Shown: in pieces, positions 51,638 to 61,654 of the stretch
How positions within the stretch are numbered: the stretch's first letter is position 1
How the letters are laid out: each line of letters opens with the position of its first letter
DNA from: an uncultured Shewanella sp.
GTDB taxonomy: Bacteria; Pseudomonadota; Gammaproteobacteria; Enterobacterales; Shewanellaceae
Assembly: GCF_947491715.1 (NCBI RefSeq)
Contig: NZ_CANLKR010000020.1
Span: 43,443-107,442, forward strand
Reading direction: 5' to 3'
Length of the DNA: 64,000 nt
Program-made: the position numbers and the translations under genes
The notes under the pieces: generated by a model
Seen by the model: the letters and a program-made list of their open reading frames with translations, nothing else
Told to the model about the DNA's origin: nothing
The model's database searches: none

Positions 51638-52831
51638 TTATTCGAGGACTTTGGCAATGGATGAGGCAAGATAGTCCACATTTCCAGTGCTGATCCCTGC
51701 AATGCTGATCCGGCTTGAGTCTACCATGTAAATGCTAAATTCAGTTTGCAACCGCTTGACTTGCTCTGGTGTAATGCCTAAGAAAGAAAACATGCCTTTT
51801 TGTTTAGCAATAAAACTAAAATCACGTTTGACGCCTTTTTCTTTTAGTTTTTTAACAAGCATACTGCGATTACCATTGATCCGGTCGCGCATTTGAGCGA
51901 GTTCTGTTAACCACTCTTGAGTGAGCTCTTTTGAATCTAATATGGTTTCAACAATTGCAGCGCCGTGAGCGGGTGGCATAGAATAAAGACAACGGACAAC
52001 ATATAAGAGCACAGAGAAGGCCACATCGGCGCTGGGTTGATCTTTTGCCACAATGGAGCAGGCACCTATGCGTTCACGGTATAAGCCAAAGTTTTTAGAA
52101 CAGGAGCTGCATAAAATTATGTTATCGACGTTAGCGGCCATTTGACGCACGCCATAAGCATCTTCATCGACACCTTCTCCAAATCCTTGATAAGCCATAT
52201 CGATAAGTGGCGTAAATCCGACATCTTGCGTCAAAGAGATAATCTCATCCCACTGTGAGGGAGTGAGATCCATACCACTGGGGTTGTGACAGCAAGCGTG
52301 GAGTAATACCACATCGTTTGGATTGACTTGTGCTAACGTCGCTTTCATTTCGTCAAATTTAAGAGACTTATTATCATGATCATAATAGGGGTAGGCTTTA
52401 ACGTTAATCCCTGCGGCTTCAAATAAGCCATTATGGTTCGCCCATGTGGGTGAGCTAACCCAGATGGTTGCGTTGGTTCTACAGCGTTTGATAAAATCGG
52501 CAGCGACGCGAAGAGCACCTGTGCCCCCCGGTGTAGAAACAGTTCGAATACGATTCGCTAAAAAAGCGGGGTTATTAGGACTAAAAGCCAGTTTTGTCAT
52601 TAAATCGTTAAAATGTGGGCTGCCTGTTGGGCCGATATAGACTTTTGTGTCTTCTGTTTCAAAGCGATGGTGTTCAGCGTGTTTGACACAATTTAAAATA
52701 GGCGTATGCCCAGCTTCATCTTTATAAACGCCGACGCCTAAATCAACTTTATTGGGATTGGGATCGAGTCTATATTGTGTAAGTAGCCCTAAAATGGGAT
52801 CTGCAGGCATAGCGGTAAGCGTGTTGAACAT
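51638..52831 (-). CDS. aspartate/aromatic amino-acid aminotransferase
   Basis: A 397-residue PLP enzyme of aminotransferase class Ia, the AspC/TyrB family. Support: NKVDLGVGVYKDEAGHTPIL near the N-terminus, YIGPTGSPHF, the PLP-lysine in ILCSSCSKNFGLYRERIG, HACCHNPSGMDLT, and the terminal Arg region DSSRISIAGIST. It exchanges amino groups between aspartate or aromatic amino acids and 2-oxoglutarate. The position beside aroA suits an aromatic amino acid role, but the two share no operon; they are divergent with a 454-bp gap. Whether aspartate or aromatic substrates are preferred cannot be decided here. Confidence 0.93.
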   Translation of the reverse strand: MFNTLTAMPADPILGLLTQYRLDPNPNKVDLGVGVYKDEAGHTPILNCVKHAEHHRFETEDTKVYIGPTGSPHFNDLMTKLAFSPNNPAFLANRIRTVSTPGGTGALRVAADFIKRCRTNATIWVSSPTWANHNGLFEAAGINVKAYPYYDHDNKSLKFDEMKATLAQVNPNDVVLLHACCHNPSGMDLTPSQWDEIISLTQDVGFTPLIDMAYQGFGEGVDEDAYGVRQMAANVDNIILCSSCSKNFGLYRERIGACSIVAKDQPSADVAFSVLLYVVRCLYSMPPAHGAAIVETILDSKELTQEWLTELAQMRDRINGNRSMLVKKLKEKGVKRDFSFIAKQKGMFSFLGITPEQVKRLQTEFSIYMVDSSRISIAGISTGNVDYLASSIAKVLE

Positions 52832-53285
52832 AGCTTATTCTACCTTTCTTCTCTGTGGGCCAAAGCCCTTTGAATGAATATGTGATCAGCATAACGTAAG
52901 TAATAGGGAAAATGACAGTCTATATGAATTTTTTACGTCAGATGAAGTGGAAGGGAAAGCTGCCATATAGAGTGTGTCAGTTTAAAGAGTTGAGTATGAT
53001 ATTAAGCTCAACTCGATATGGATAAAAAATAGTCCTTAAAAGGTATTTTTGACATATTTTGGCTTAAATGAGGGCGCTTAAGCACAAATGATTTAATAAA
53101 GTGCAATAAAATACAAAAAAATGTTGAATCCTTACTCAGGATCAGTAATTTTATAGTCACGAAGTTTAAGTCTCGGTCTTGTTGAGTTCATTTTGTCGTG
53201 GTGACTCGTTTTAATTGCAGGCCTGAACATCTATTGTTAACTCGTATCCATGTATACTGGATTGCACATAAAGAAGAAGTGATTA
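52832..53285. promoter_or_regulatory. divergent control region of aminotransferase gene and aroA
   Basis: About 450 bp with no coding frame. It includes an 8-bp inverted repeat GAGTTGAG / CTCAACTC with a 12-nt spacer (52987-53014), a plausible operator. I looked for a TyrR-type box and did not find a clear one. Promoters for both genes are expected. Confidence 0.5.
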
Positions 53286-54572
53286 ATGAAACAGCTACGT
53301 CTAGAGCCAATTAGCCATATTCAAGGCCAAGTGAATATTCCCGGCTCAAAAAGTATTTCCAACCGCGCCTTACTGCTTGCGACATTAGCACAAGGCACCA
53401 CGACATTAACGAACTTACTCGATTCTGATGATATTAACTATATGTTGGCATCGTTAAAGCAGTTGGGAGTGAACTATCGGTTGTCGAACAACAATACAGT
53501 ATGTGAAGTAGAGGGGTTAGCTGGTGCGCTAAATGCAAAGCAAGCGCAAACGTTATTTTTAGGCAATGCAGGTACGGCCATGCGCCCTTTATGTGCAGCG
53601 CTGACACTGGGGCAAGGTGAGTTTACTTTAACTGGTGAGCCGCGTATGGAAGAGCGTCCCATTGGTGATTTAGTTGATGCGTTAAGACAATTAGGCGCTC
53701 AGGTAACTTACCTTAAAAATGATGGCTTTCCACCCTTAACCATTAATGCCACGGGCCTTAATGGAGGGAATGTCGAAATAGCGGGGGAGCTGTCGAGTCA
53801 ATTCCTAACTGCGTTATTGATGGTTGCCCCGCTTGCTAAGAGTAAAGTGGTCATTAGCATTAAAGGTGAGTTGGTGTCTAAACCTTATATTGATATTACG
53901 CTTGCTTTAATGGCGCAATTTGGCGTCAAAGTGATTAATAATGACTACCAATCTTTTATTGTCGAGTCGGGTCAAACTTATATGTCTCCAGGTCAAGTAT
54001 TGGTCGAAGGTGATGCGTCCTCAGCGTCTTATTTTCTTGCTGCAGCAGCCATTAAAGGTGGAGAAGTGAAAGTGACTGGCGTAGGCAAGTCCAGTATTCA
54101 AGGCGATGTGAAATTTGCCGATGTACTCGAAAAAATGGGGGCCGATATTGAATGGGGAGATGATTATATTATTGCTCGAGGGGCACCGCTAAAAGCCGTT
54201 GATCTGGATATGAATCATATTCCAGATGCGGCTATGACGATAGCTACGACGGCCCTTTTTGCTACTGGCACGACCCATATTCGAAATATTTACAATTGGC
54301 GTATCAAAGAAACGGACAGGTTAGCGGCAATGGCCATAGAGTTACGTAAAGTGGGGGCCATTGTCGACGAAGGACAAGATTATATTAGTGTTACCCCTCC
54401 AACGGTTATTAATACTGCCGATATTGATACTTATAATGATCACCGAATGGCAATGTGCTTTTCACTGGTCGCTTTTGCTGATTGTGGGATCACCATTAAT
54501 GATCCTGATTGCACTTCTAAAACATTCCCTGATTATTTTGAGCGCTTCGCATCGATTGCGAAATTTGATTGA
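53286..54572 (+). CDS. aroA: 3-phosphoshikimate 1-carboxyvinyltransferase (EPSP synthase)
   Basis: AroA joins shikimate-3-phosphate with PEP in the sixth step of the chorismate pathway. The 428-residue product has [37 protein letters not shown] with the glyphosate-loop residues, the [18 protein letters not shown] segment, [38 protein letters not shown] and a C-terminal [17 protein letters not shown] [12 protein letters not shown]. All active-site groups are present. A hairpin terminator-like structure lies between this gene and cmk. Confidence 0.97.
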   Translation: MKQLRLEPISHIQGQVNIPGSKSISNRALLLATLAQGTTTLTNLLDSDDINYMLASLKQLGVNYRLSNNNTVCEVEGLAGALNAKQAQTLFLGNAGTAMRPLCAALTLGQGEFTLTGEPRMEERPIGDLVDALRQLGAQVTYLKNDGFPPLTINATGLNGGNVEIAGELSSQFLTALLMVAPLAKSKVVISIKGELVSKPYIDITLALMAQFGVKVINNDYQSFIVESGQTYMSPGQVLVEGDASSASYFLAAAAIKGGEVKVTGVGKSSIQGDVKFADVLEKMGADIEWGDDYIIARGAPLKAVDLDMNHIPDAAMTIATTALFATGTTHIRNIYNWRIKETDRLAAMAIELRKVGAIVDEGQDYISVTPPTVINTADIDTYNDHRMAMCFSLVAFADCGITINDPDCTSKTFPDYFERFASIAKFD

Positions 54573-54663
54573 AGTGAATCAATATCTTGAGGGAACCTGA
54601 GTGTCATTTCATGGTCTGAAAGTGAGCCATTAAACGAAAATATGGGCGCGATATCTCCCTATG

Positions 54664-54700
54664 GCGGTAAAAACAAATGAAGTTTTTACCGCTTTTGTTG
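54664..54700 (+). terminator. terminator-like hairpin between aroA and cmk
   Basis: GCGGTAAAAAC (54664-54674) pairs perfectly with GTTTTTACCGC (54682-54692) around a 7-nt loop, then TTTTGTT. It separates aroA from the cmk-rpsA transcript, perhaps partially. Confidence 0.8.
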
Positions 54701-54771
54701 GTAAATTAGTTTATACTTCGCGCGCTCATTTTCAGTAGCTTCACGGAAGGTGGTTTTTGCGGAGGAATTTT

Positions 54772-55464
54772 ATGTCAGAACGGGCTCCTGTTGTCACTAT
54801 TGACGGCCCTAGCGGTGCAGGGAAAGGTACCATTAGTCAGTTACTCGCCGAAAAATTAGGCTGGAAACTACTCGATAGTGGTGCCATATATCGAGTATTG
54901 GCGCTGGCCGCTATTCATCATAATGTCGAATTAGATAATGAAGAGGCAATAACATTACTGGCTGCGCATCTGGATGTGCAATTTTTACCTGGCAATGAGA
55001 ACAAAGGCATTAAAGTCGTCCTTGAAGGCGAAGATGTGTCGACGGCCATAAGAAGTCAAGATTGTTCTGATGCAGCGTCAAAAGTTGCTGCATTTCCTCG
55101 GGTCAGAGAGGCTTTACTGCGCCGGCAACGGGCATTTAATGAAGCGCCTGGCTTGATTGCCGATGGGCGTGATATGGGCACTGTGGTGTTTCCCTATGCG
55201 CCTGCTAAAATATTTTTAACGGCTTCCGCTGCTGAAAGGGCGCAAAGGCGCTATAATCAGTTGCAGGACAAGGGCTTCGATGTTAATATTGATCGCCTTT
55301 TATTTGAGATAGAGGAACGTGATGAGCGTGATATGAATCGTGCTGTTGCGCCTCTTATTCCAGCTGATGACGCTTTAGTCATTGATACTTCTGGAATCGA
55401 TATTGAAGGTGTGGTTAATTTAGTGTTAGCCCATATTGAAACAAAATTGCCAGTATTGAGCTAA
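54772..55464 (+). CDS. cmk: cytidylate kinase
   Basis: Cmk phosphorylates CMP/dCMP to the diphosphates. The ATG at 54772 (GGAGGA upstream) gives 230 residues with the P-loop [72 protein letters not shown], and the [25 protein letters not shown] tail (all in part). Length is close to E. coli Cmk (227). It lies 104 bp upstream of rpsA, the usual arrangement in gammaproteobacteria. Confidence 0.96.
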   Translation: MSERAPVVTIDGPSGAGKGTISQLLAEKLGWKLLDSGAIYRVLALAAIHHNVELDNEEAITLLAAHLDVQFLPGNENKGIKVVLEGEDVSTAIRSQDCSDAASKVAAFPRVREALLRRQRAFNEAPGLIADGRDMGTVVFPYAPAKIFLTASAAERAQRRYNQLQDKGFDVNIDRLLFEIEERDERDMNRAVAPLIPADDALVIDTSGIDIEGVVNLVLAHIETKLPVLS

Positions 55465-55568
55465 TGTTAGCTCAATACATCATCATTCACTCGCAAGGAT
55501 GCAGTGAATTATTGTACTGACTCCACGTCTAGGATGGGCTGTGGTTTATTAAAGAAAGTAACTTAAAC

Positions 55569-57236
55569 ATGACTGAATCTTTTGCTGATCTATTTGAACA
55601 ATCCTTACAAACTCTAGAGTTTCGTCCTGGTTCTATCGTTCGCGGTGTGGTTGTACGCATCGAAAACGGTACTGTACTGGTTGATGCAGGTCTTAAGTCT
55701 GAAAGCCCAATTCCAGCTGAGCAGTTCAAAAACGCACAAGGCGTTCTTGAAATTGCCGTTGGTGATGAAGTTGATGTTGCCCTTGACTCTGTTGAAGATG
55801 GCTTCGGTGAAACACAACTTTCTCGTGAAAAAGCTAAGCGTCATGAAGCTTGGATTGTTCTAGAAAAAGCGTATGAAGATGCTGAAACTGTAATCGGTAT
55901 CATCAATGGTAAGGTTAAAGGCGGCTTCACTGTTGAGTTGAACGGTATCCGTGCATTCCTACCAGGTTCTCTAGTTGATGTTCGCCCTGTTCGCGACACC
56001 GCTCATCTAGAAAACAAAGAATTAGAATTCAAAGTAATTAAGCTTGATCAGAAGCGTAACAACGTTGTTGTTTCTCGTCGTGCTGTTATCGAATCTGAAA
56101 GCAGTGCTGAGCGTGATGCACTTCTTGAGAACCTTCAAGAAGGTCAATCAGTTAAAGGTATCGTTAAGAACCTTACTGACTACGGTGCATTCGTAGACTT
56201 AGGTGGTGTTGATGGTCTTCTTCATATCACTGATATGGCTTGGAAACGTGTGAAGCACCCATCTGAAATCGTTAATGTTGGTGATGAAATCAACGTTAAA
56301 GTGCTTAAGTATGACCGTGAGCGCACTCGTGTTTCACTAGGTCTTAAGCAACTTGGCGAAGATCCTTGGTTAGAAATCAGCAAGCGTTACCCAGAAAACA
56401 CTCGTCTAACGGGTCGCGTAACGAACTTAACTGATTATGGTTGTTTCGTTGAAATCGAAGAAGGCGTTGAAGGTCTTGTTCACGTTTCTGAAATGGATTG
56501 GACTAATAAGAACATCCACCCATCTAAAGTGGTTAATTTAGGTGATGAAGTTGAAGTTCTAGTATTAGACATCGATGAAGAGCGTCGTCGTATTTCTCTT
56601 GGTCTTAAGCAATGTAAGACTAACCCATGGGATGACTTTGCAGAGCGTTTCAACAAAGGTGACAAAGTATCAGGTAAGATCAAGTCAATCACTGACTTTG
56701 GTATCTTTATCGGTCTTGACGGTGGCATCGACGGTTTGGTTCATCTTTCTGATATTTCTTGGAATGGTACTGGCGAAGACGCTGTTGCTGAATACAAGAA
56801 AGGCGACGAAATCAATGCTGTTGTTCTTTCTGTTGACCCAGAGCGTGAGCGTATCAGCTTAGGCGTTAAGCAAACTGAAGACGATCCATTTAATGCATAC
56901 CTTGCTGATAAGAAGAAAGGTGTTGTTGTCAATGGTGTTGTTACTGCAGTTGACGCAAAAGGTGTTACAATTGAACTAGCTGAGACAGTTGAAGGTTACC
57001 TTCGTGTTTCAGATATCTCTCGTGAGCGCATCGAAGATGCATCTACAGTTTACGCTGTTGGTGACAAAGTCGAGTCTAAGTTCATGGGTGTGGATCGTAA
57101 GAACCGTACCATCAGCCTATCTATCCGTGCGAAAGATGAAGCTGAAGAGAAAGAAGCAATGGCTAGCTTGAACAAGCAAGATGAAGTTGTCATGAGCAGT
57201 GCGATGGCTGAAGCGTTCAAAGCAGCTCGTAAATAA
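55569..57236 (+). CDS. rpsA: 30S ribosomal protein S1
   Basis: A 555-residue protein (E. coli 557) that helps the 30S subunit bind and unfold mRNA. Six S1 OB-fold repeats are seen; the last four have the core pattern G-x-V-x-x-(I/L)-T-D-(Y/F)-G-(C/A/I)-F-V, with [39 protein letters not shown] and [21 protein letters not shown]. Codon usage is strongly biased, with far more GTT/CGT/CTT-type optimal codons than in neighbours, typical of very high expression. The 104-bp leader may carry the S1 autoregulatory structure, which I did not fold. Confidence 0.98.
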   Translation: MTESFADLFEQSLQTLEFRPGSIVRGVVVRIENGTVLVDAGLKSESPIPAEQFKNAQGVLEIAVGDEVDVALDSVEDGFGETQLSREKAKRHEAWIVLEKAYEDAETVIGIINGKVKGGFTVELNGIRAFLPGSLVDVRPVRDTAHLENKELEFKVIKLDQKRNNVVVSRRAVIESESSAERDALLENLQEGQSVKGIVKNLTDYGAFVDLGGVDGLLHITDMAWKRVKHPSEIVNVGDEINVKVLKYDRERTRVSLGLKQLGEDPWLEISKRYPENTRLTGRVTNLTDYGCFVEIEEGVEGLVHVSEMDWTNKNIHPSKVVNLGDEVEVLVLDIDEERRRISLGLKQCKTNPWDDFAERFNKGDKVSGKIKSITDFGIFIGLDGGIDGLVHLSDISWNGTGEDAVAEYKKGDEINAVVLSVDPERERISLGVKQTEDDPFNAYLADKKKGVVVNGVVTAVDAKGVTIELAETVEGYLRVSDISRERIEDASTVYAVGDKVESKFMGVDRKNRTISLSIRAKDEAEEKEAMASLNKQDEVVMSSAMAEAFKAARK

Positions 57237-57254
57237 ATCATCGCCTGAAGTTCG

Positions 57255-57273
57255 GGGGTGGCATTATCACCCC
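57255..57273. other. short hairpin between rpsA and ihfB
   Basis: GGGGTG-GCATTAT-CACCCC is a 6-bp stem in the 78-bp gap. It has no U-tract, so read-through into ihfB is expected. Confidence 0.5.
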
Positions 57274-57314
57274 TGTTAGGTGACTGTGTTTGGCTTGATA
57301 ATAGAGGGTATAGG

Positions 57315-57602
57315 ATGACAAAATCCGAACTGATCGAAAAACTCGCCACTAGGCAGTCGCAGCTGTCGGCTAAAGAAGTGGAAAGTGCAATAAAAGAGAT
57401 GTTAGAGCAAATGGCACTGACATTGGAAACTGGAGACCGGATCGAAATCCGTGGCTTTGGTAGCTTTTCACTTCATTATCGTGCGCCAAGAGTAGGCCGT
57501 AATCCAAAAACAGGTACATCTGTTGATTTGGATGGAAAGTATGTTCCGCACTTTAAGCCAGGCAAAGAACTGCGCGAACGTGTTGATGCTATTAACGCGT
57601 AA
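57315..57602 (+). CDS. ihfB: integration host factor subunit beta
   Basis: A 95-residue DNA-bending protein, heterodimer partner of IhfA. The ATG at 57315 is preceded by AGGGTATAGG and matches the E. coli start MTKSELIE; the longer GTG/TTG-type frame to 57258 is not needed. Motifs: [40 protein letters not shown] and the RNPKTG DNA-intercalating beta-arm, then [12 protein letters not shown] terminator follows 14 bp later. Confidence 0.97.
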   Translation: MTKSELIEKLATRQSQLSAKEVESAIKEMLEQMALTLETGDRIEIRGFGSFSLHYRAPRVGRNPKTGTSVDLDGKYVPHFKPGKELRERVDAINA

Positions 57603-57615
57603 TTTACATTGCCTC

Positions 57616-57643
57616 AAAAACCTCCTTTAGGAGGTTTTTTTAT
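57616..57643 (+). terminator. intrinsic terminator after ihfB
   Basis: AAAAACCTCCT (57616-57626), a tight loop, and AGGAGGTTTTTTT follow the ihfB stop. Confidence 0.92.
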
Positions 57644-57724
57644 GCCTAAAACTTATGTAACGCTAGCTAGTTAGTGAAAATTCTTAGATAATTAGAGTAT
57701 CTTGAAGCGTATAGGGAGTGTAGC

Positions 57725-58000
57725 GTGAAGTCTTTTATCATTGCAGTTGTCGTTGCTGTATTGTTTTTCTTAGCGTTAGTGTTTGGCGCCAGAAATGAAC
57801 AGGTTGTCACCATTAGCTATTTTATTGCGCAGGGAGAGTTCAGGTTACCCGTCTTGTTAGCGGTCGTTTTTTTAGCGGGATTCATGTTGAGTTGGGTCTT
57901 TGCCATTTATCATATCATGAGGCTTAAATTTGCGTTACGTAAATTGAGTAAAAAGTGTGATACATTAACCATTCAAAATAGTCAGGATATAGACGCTTAA
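57725..58000 (+). CDS. lapA: LapA, lipopolysaccharide assembly protein A
   Basis: A 91-residue inner-membrane protein of the LapA (YciS) family. Two transmembrane helices (about 4-21 and 42-63) with the ARNEQVVTISYFIAQGEFRLPVLL part between them match E. coli YciS. With LapB it controls LpxC turnover and LPS synthesis. A start GTG at 57725; the stop overlaps closely with lapB, 1 bp apart. This is not the biofilm adhesin also called LapA. Confidence 0.93.
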   Translation: MKSFIIAVVVAVLFFLALVFGARNEQVVTISYFIAQGEFRLPVLLAVVFLAGFMLSWVFAIYHIMRLKFALRKLSKKCDTLTIQNSQDIDA

Positions 58001-58001
58001 T

Positions 58002-59162
58002 ATGCTTGAAATACTGTTTCTGTTATTACCTATAGCCGCGGGCTATGGATGGTACATGGGACGAAGAAGTGTAAGACAAAATCAGAGTAGCCAGCGTAAA
58101 AAATTGAGTCGGGATTATTTTACAGGTTTAAATTTTTTGCTTTCAAATGAATCAGATAAAGCGGTCGATTTGTTTATTACTATGCTGGATGTAGACGATG
58201 AAACGATAGATACTCATCTTTCTTTAGGCTCTTTATTTCGTAAGCGTGGTGAAGTAGATAGGGCTATTCGTGTGCATCAAAATTTGATTGCCAGACCGCA
58301 TTTAGCTCTTGAGCAGCGCGATCTTGCCATGATGGAATTAGGTAAAGATTACCTTGCTGCAGGGTTTTATGACAGAGCAGAAGAAATTTTCATTAATTTA
58401 GTGAATCAAGAAGAGCACAGTGATGAGGCTGAAACTGAACTCATCGCGATTTATCAAATCACTAAAGAGTGGCAAAAAGCCATTAATATTATTAAAAAAT
58501 TGACACGCAAGCGGCAGCAAGCGTTGAAATCCATATGTGCTCATTTTTATTGTGAGTTGGCTGATGAAGTTGATGATCAAAATAGTCAAAAGCAATATTT
58601 AGATGCCGCATTGAAACAGGATGCTCAATCGGGTCGCACATTGTTGATGTTGGCAGAATATTATCAAATATCGAGTCAGTTTAATTTATGTAAGAGTACG
58701 CTGGAAAAACTGTTATTAGCGGATCCCGATTTATTTGCTGATGGGCTGACTATTGCTAAAAAAGTTTATATCGATACCCAAGATACCGATGGATATGTTG
58801 AATTATTACGCCAAGCTGTGTCGCTGGGTGCTGGTGCAAGTATTACTATTTCATTAGCACAAACAATGATAGAAAAGGGCTTGGTTGAAGATGCTGAAAC
58901 TTTGGTGCTTGAAGGTTTATATCGCCACCCGACAATGAAAAGTTTTCAGCATTTAATGAATATGCATTTAAAACAAGCAGAAGAAGGTCAAGCAAAACAA
59001 AGTTTATCCATGCTTGAAAAACTTGTTGAGCAACAAATTAAGTATCGCCCAGGGTACCGTTGTAGTGAGTGTGGTTTTCCTTCCCACCGGTTATATTGGC
59101 ATTGTCCGTCGTGTAAAAATTGGGGCAGTATTAAGCGTATTCGAGGGCTAGATGGTGAGTAG
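58002..59162 (+). CDS. lapB: LapB, lipopolysaccharide assembly protein B
   Basis: A 386-residue TPR protein (YciM) that recruits LpxC to FtsH for degradation. N-terminal membrane anchor MLEILFLLLPIAAGYGWYMGR, then TPR helices (YFTGLNFLLSNESDKAVDLF, then IDTHLSLGSLFRKRGEVDRAIRVH and further repeats), and a C-terminal rubredoxin-like zinc ribbon RCSECGF and HCPSCKNWG. All four Cys are kept. The preceding lapA is 1 bp upstream, so they are translated together. Confidence 0.96.
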   Translation: MLEILFLLLPIAAGYGWYMGRRSVRQNQSSQRKKLSRDYFTGLNFLLSNESDKAVDLFITMLDVDDETIDTHLSLGSLFRKRGEVDRAIRVHQNLIARPHLALEQRDLAMMELGKDYLAAGFYDRAEEIFINLVNQEEHSDEAETELIAIYQITKEWQKAINIIKKLTRKRQQALKSICAHFYCELADEVDDQNSQKQYLDAALKQDAQSGRTLLMLAEYYQISSQFNLCKSTLEKLLLADPDLFADGLTIAKKVYIDTQDTDGYVELLRQAVSLGAGASITISLAQTMIEKGLVEDAETLVLEGLYRHPTMKSFQHLMNMHLKQAEEGQAKQSLSMLEKLVEQQIKYRPGYRCSECGFPSHRLYWHCPSCKNWGSIKRIRGLDGE

Positions 59163-59254
59163 CTTGTCTTCGATGTGTAAAATGCAGTTGTTGTAAACAG
59201 CGGCGTTATTGGTAAGGTTAAATTGAGTATAATTTAAAGAGGTTTAAAGAAAAT

Positions 59255-59950
59255 ATGATTGACACACCTATTTTGGTTGCGCTTGATTATGATAATAAAA
59301 TTGAGGCATTGGGGCTAATCGATCAACTTGATCCTAAGAAGTGTCGATTAAAAGTAGGCAAAGAAATGTTTACTTTATTTGGTCCACAATTAGTGACTGA
59401 AATACATCAACGTGGCTTTGAATTGTTTCTTGATTTAAAGTTTCATGATATTCCTAATACTGTAGCCAAAGCTGTTGCAGCAGCAGCAGAGTTGGGTGTA
59501 TGGATGACAAATGTTCATGCCAGTGGTGGCTTGGCTATGATGCAAGCGGCGAAACAAGCTCTTTTACCTTATGGTGAAAAAGCACCATTATTGATTGCGG
59601 TGACAGTGTTGACATCGATGAGTGATACTGAATTAGCCCTATTAGGTGTCACTTGCTCAGCAGCCGAACAGGTCAATCGGCTGGCAAAATTAACCCAGCA
59701 AGCAGGGCTAGATGGTATTGTGTGTTCAGCAAGAGAAGCACAAGTCATGAAAGCCACATTTGGGCAGGGTTTTAACTTAGTGACGCCAGGAATCAGGCCT
59801 CTTGGCAGTGATATCGGTGATCAGCATAGAGTTATGACACCCGTTGAGGCCATCGCAGCTGGTTCGGATTATCTTGTGATTGGCAGGCCCATTACCAAGG
59901 CGAAAAATCCTTTGCAGGCATTAGAAACAATATATCAGTCATTAAAATAG
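59255..59950 (+). CDS. pyrF: orotidine 5'-phosphate decarboxylase
   Basis: PyrF makes UMP from OMP, the last step of pyrimidine synthesis. The 231-residue product has [34 protein letters not shown], the catalytic Lys-Asp set in [26 protein letters not shown], and the phosphate-binding end [21 protein letters not shown] plus YLVIGRPIT. Same length class as E. coli PyrF (245). Follows lapB in the usual order of the E. coli lapAB-pyrF block. Confidence 0.97.
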   Translation: MIDTPILVALDYDNKIEALGLIDQLDPKKCRLKVGKEMFTLFGPQLVTEIHQRGFELFLDLKFHDIPNTVAKAVAAAAELGVWMTNVHASGGLAMMQAAKQALLPYGEKAPLLIAVTVLTSMSDTELALLGVTCSAAEQVNRLAKLTQQAGLDGIVCSAREAQVMKATFGQGFNLVTPGIRPLGSDIGDQHRVMTPVEAIAAGSDYLVIGRPITKAKNPLQALETIYQSLK

Positions 59951-59964
59951 ACGAGAAAATATCA

Positions 59965-60507
59965 ATGGCAAATCCATTTCAAGAACAGCTGTTAAAAGCG
60001 GGCTTAGTGAGCAAACAAAAAGTACGTGATACGAAAACACAAAAGCGTAGGGATAAAAAAGCCAAAGTGGATGATGGCAGTGAGGCATTAAAAAAAGATA
60101 TTGCTTTACAAAAGCTTGCTCAGGCTGAAAAAGATAAAGCGCTCAATGAAAAACGCTTTAACGATGCAACAGAAAAAGGGCTAGTGAGAGGATTAGTCAC
60201 AGAGTTTAAGCGTTTAGCTGTGACTGTGCCCGCAAGTGCTGAGATAAAGTTTAATTTTACTTTTAATAATAAAATTTTGTCTCTTTATATTGATGAAAAG
60301 TTGCAAACTGAATTGTTGACGGGACGGTTAGGCATTATTCGTTTTGAAGAGCATAGTTATTTAGTCCCTCATAAGTTGGCAGAAAGAGTGAATTTATTAG
60401 TACCTGATTGGATCGGTTATTTGTGGGAAGCAAATGATGACAATAGCAATATCAGTGAAGAGGATCCCTATGCTGATTATGTGATCCCAGATGATTTGAT
60501 GTGGTAA
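59965..60507 (+). CDS. DUF2058 protein (YaiL-like)
   Basis: A 180-residue protein whose first 70 residues are a highly charged helix (QEQLLKAGLVSKQKVRDTKTQ, KRRDKKAK), followed by a compact C-terminal domain (FNFTFNNKILSLYID, GIIRFEEHSYLVPHKLAERV). This is the DUF2058/YaiL family, unknown in function. The ATG lies 15 bp after pyrF, so the two are probably co-transcribed. Confidence 0.88.
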   Translation: MANPFQEQLLKAGLVSKQKVRDTKTQKRRDKKAKVDDGSEALKKDIALQKLAQAEKDKALNEKRFNDATEKGLVRGLVTEFKRLAVTVPASAEIKFNFTFNNKILSLYIDEKLQTELLTGRLGIIRFEEHSYLVPHKLAERVNLLVPDWIGYLWEANDDNSNISEEDPYADYVIPDDLMW

Positions 60508-60580
60508 ATGCTGTTGTCATGATGACAAAAGAGTGGCGCTGTATTGATTTGGTCTAGTTTGCCGAGTATGGCGCCTTGCT

Positions 60581-61372
60581 TTAAGCCGTATGGCGATTGT
60601 GAGCTTGTTGAGGAGGCAAAGGTGCGAGGGTGTGTGTGAGTGAGCCAAGTTTAGGTTTGGCAAATAAATAACCTTGCATGTAGCGGATCCCTAATTTTTT
60701 TAATGTCCAATACTCCATCATTGTTTCTACTCCTTCAGCGAGTAACATAATGTTGAGTTGACTGCAGGTGATAATAATGCCTTGAATAATGGCTTTTTTG
60801 TATTTATCAGTATCGACGCTTTTTACAAGAGACATGTCTAATTTTACCACATCAGGATGGATCTTAACGAGCCAACCTAGCCCCGCATAGCCTGAGCCAA
60901 AGTCATCAATCGCAACCTTCAGACCATTGTCTTGATAATATTGTCGTAATTGAATTATTTTATTGAGATCGATAATTTCTTCTGATTCTGTTAATTCTAA
61001 AACGAGTTGTTGTTTAGGGAAGTTAAAGTGGTTTGTTAATTGCTCTAGAGATTGCATATGTAAAGTGGGTGATTTGACTACATTCGGACAAAAATTGACA
61101 AAAAGCTGACTTTTTAAGTGTAATGCGACTGCTGTTTGAATAGCTCTAAACCGGCATTGTTGATCAAACTGGTACTGGTGGCAGGCATTGACGCTAGATA
61201 ATACCTCTTTCGCTGATTCGCCAAACTCTCCCCTAACCAATGCTTCATGTGCAATAACTTTGTGTTTAAAAATATCCACAATAGGTTGAAAAGCCATTTT
61301 AATTTTAAAATTTCTAATGCTTTGTTGTCGCGTTTCTGTTCTTCGTGAAGTCTCATGTGATGTTGAGTTCAT
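60581..61372 (-). CDS. EAL-domain cyclic-di-GMP phosphodiesterase
   Basis: A single-domain EAL enzyme of about 263 residues from the ATG I chose at 61372 (TGGAA upstream); a GTG at 61426 gives an 18-residue longer form. It hydrolyses c-di-GMP to pGpG. The catalytic set is complete: EALVRG, VNFCPN (Asn), LELTESEEI, AIDDFGSGYAGL, VVKLDMSLV (Lys), LAEGVET and MQGYLFAKP. There is no sensory domain, only a short polar N-terminus with SSHETSRRTETRQ. Convergent with the DUF2058 gene and divergent from the sensor kinase, the intergenic region between which holds both promoters. Confidence 0.93.
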   Translation of the reverse strand: MNSTSHETSRRTETRQQSIRNFKIKMAFQPIVDIFKHKVIAHEALVRGEFGESAKEVLSSVNACHQYQFDQQCRFRAIQTAVALHLKSQLFVNFCPNVVKSPTLHMQSLEQLTNHFNFPKQQLVLELTESEEIIDLNKIIQLRQYYQDNGLKVAIDDFGSGYAGLGWLVKIHPDVVKLDMSLVKSVDTDKYKKAIIQGIIITCSQLNIMLLAEGVETMMEYWTLKKLGIRYMQGYLFAKPKLGSLTHTLAPLPPQQAHNRHTA

Positions 61373-61654
61373 ACATTGCATTCCATTCAATGGAAGAACG
61401 AACAAGTGATGATATTTATACTGCACATGCTCGATTAAGAGTAGTTTAAGACAAATTGCCGTTGTAACTCATGTATAAGTGTAGCGCAAGATAGTGTTTT
61501 TGATTGAACTAAATAGTCTCGGTGTATTTTCATTGACCAAATCTGTTCTACACTCAAGGTAAGGGCTCTGGGAGCAGAGTTCAGTGTGGATTAATTCTTG
61601 ATGATTGTATGCATTTTACCTTTTTCATATCCACTTTAATTACATAGGAATGTT

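Noticed and set aside
55614..56862. Several 60-95-codon ORFs on both strands within rpsA
   Set aside because: They are by-products of the strong codon bias of rpsA, not genes.
57725..58000. Biofilm adhesin LapA
   Set aside because: The short two-helix product beside lapB is the YciS-type LPS assembly protein; the adhesin of the same name is thousands of residues long.
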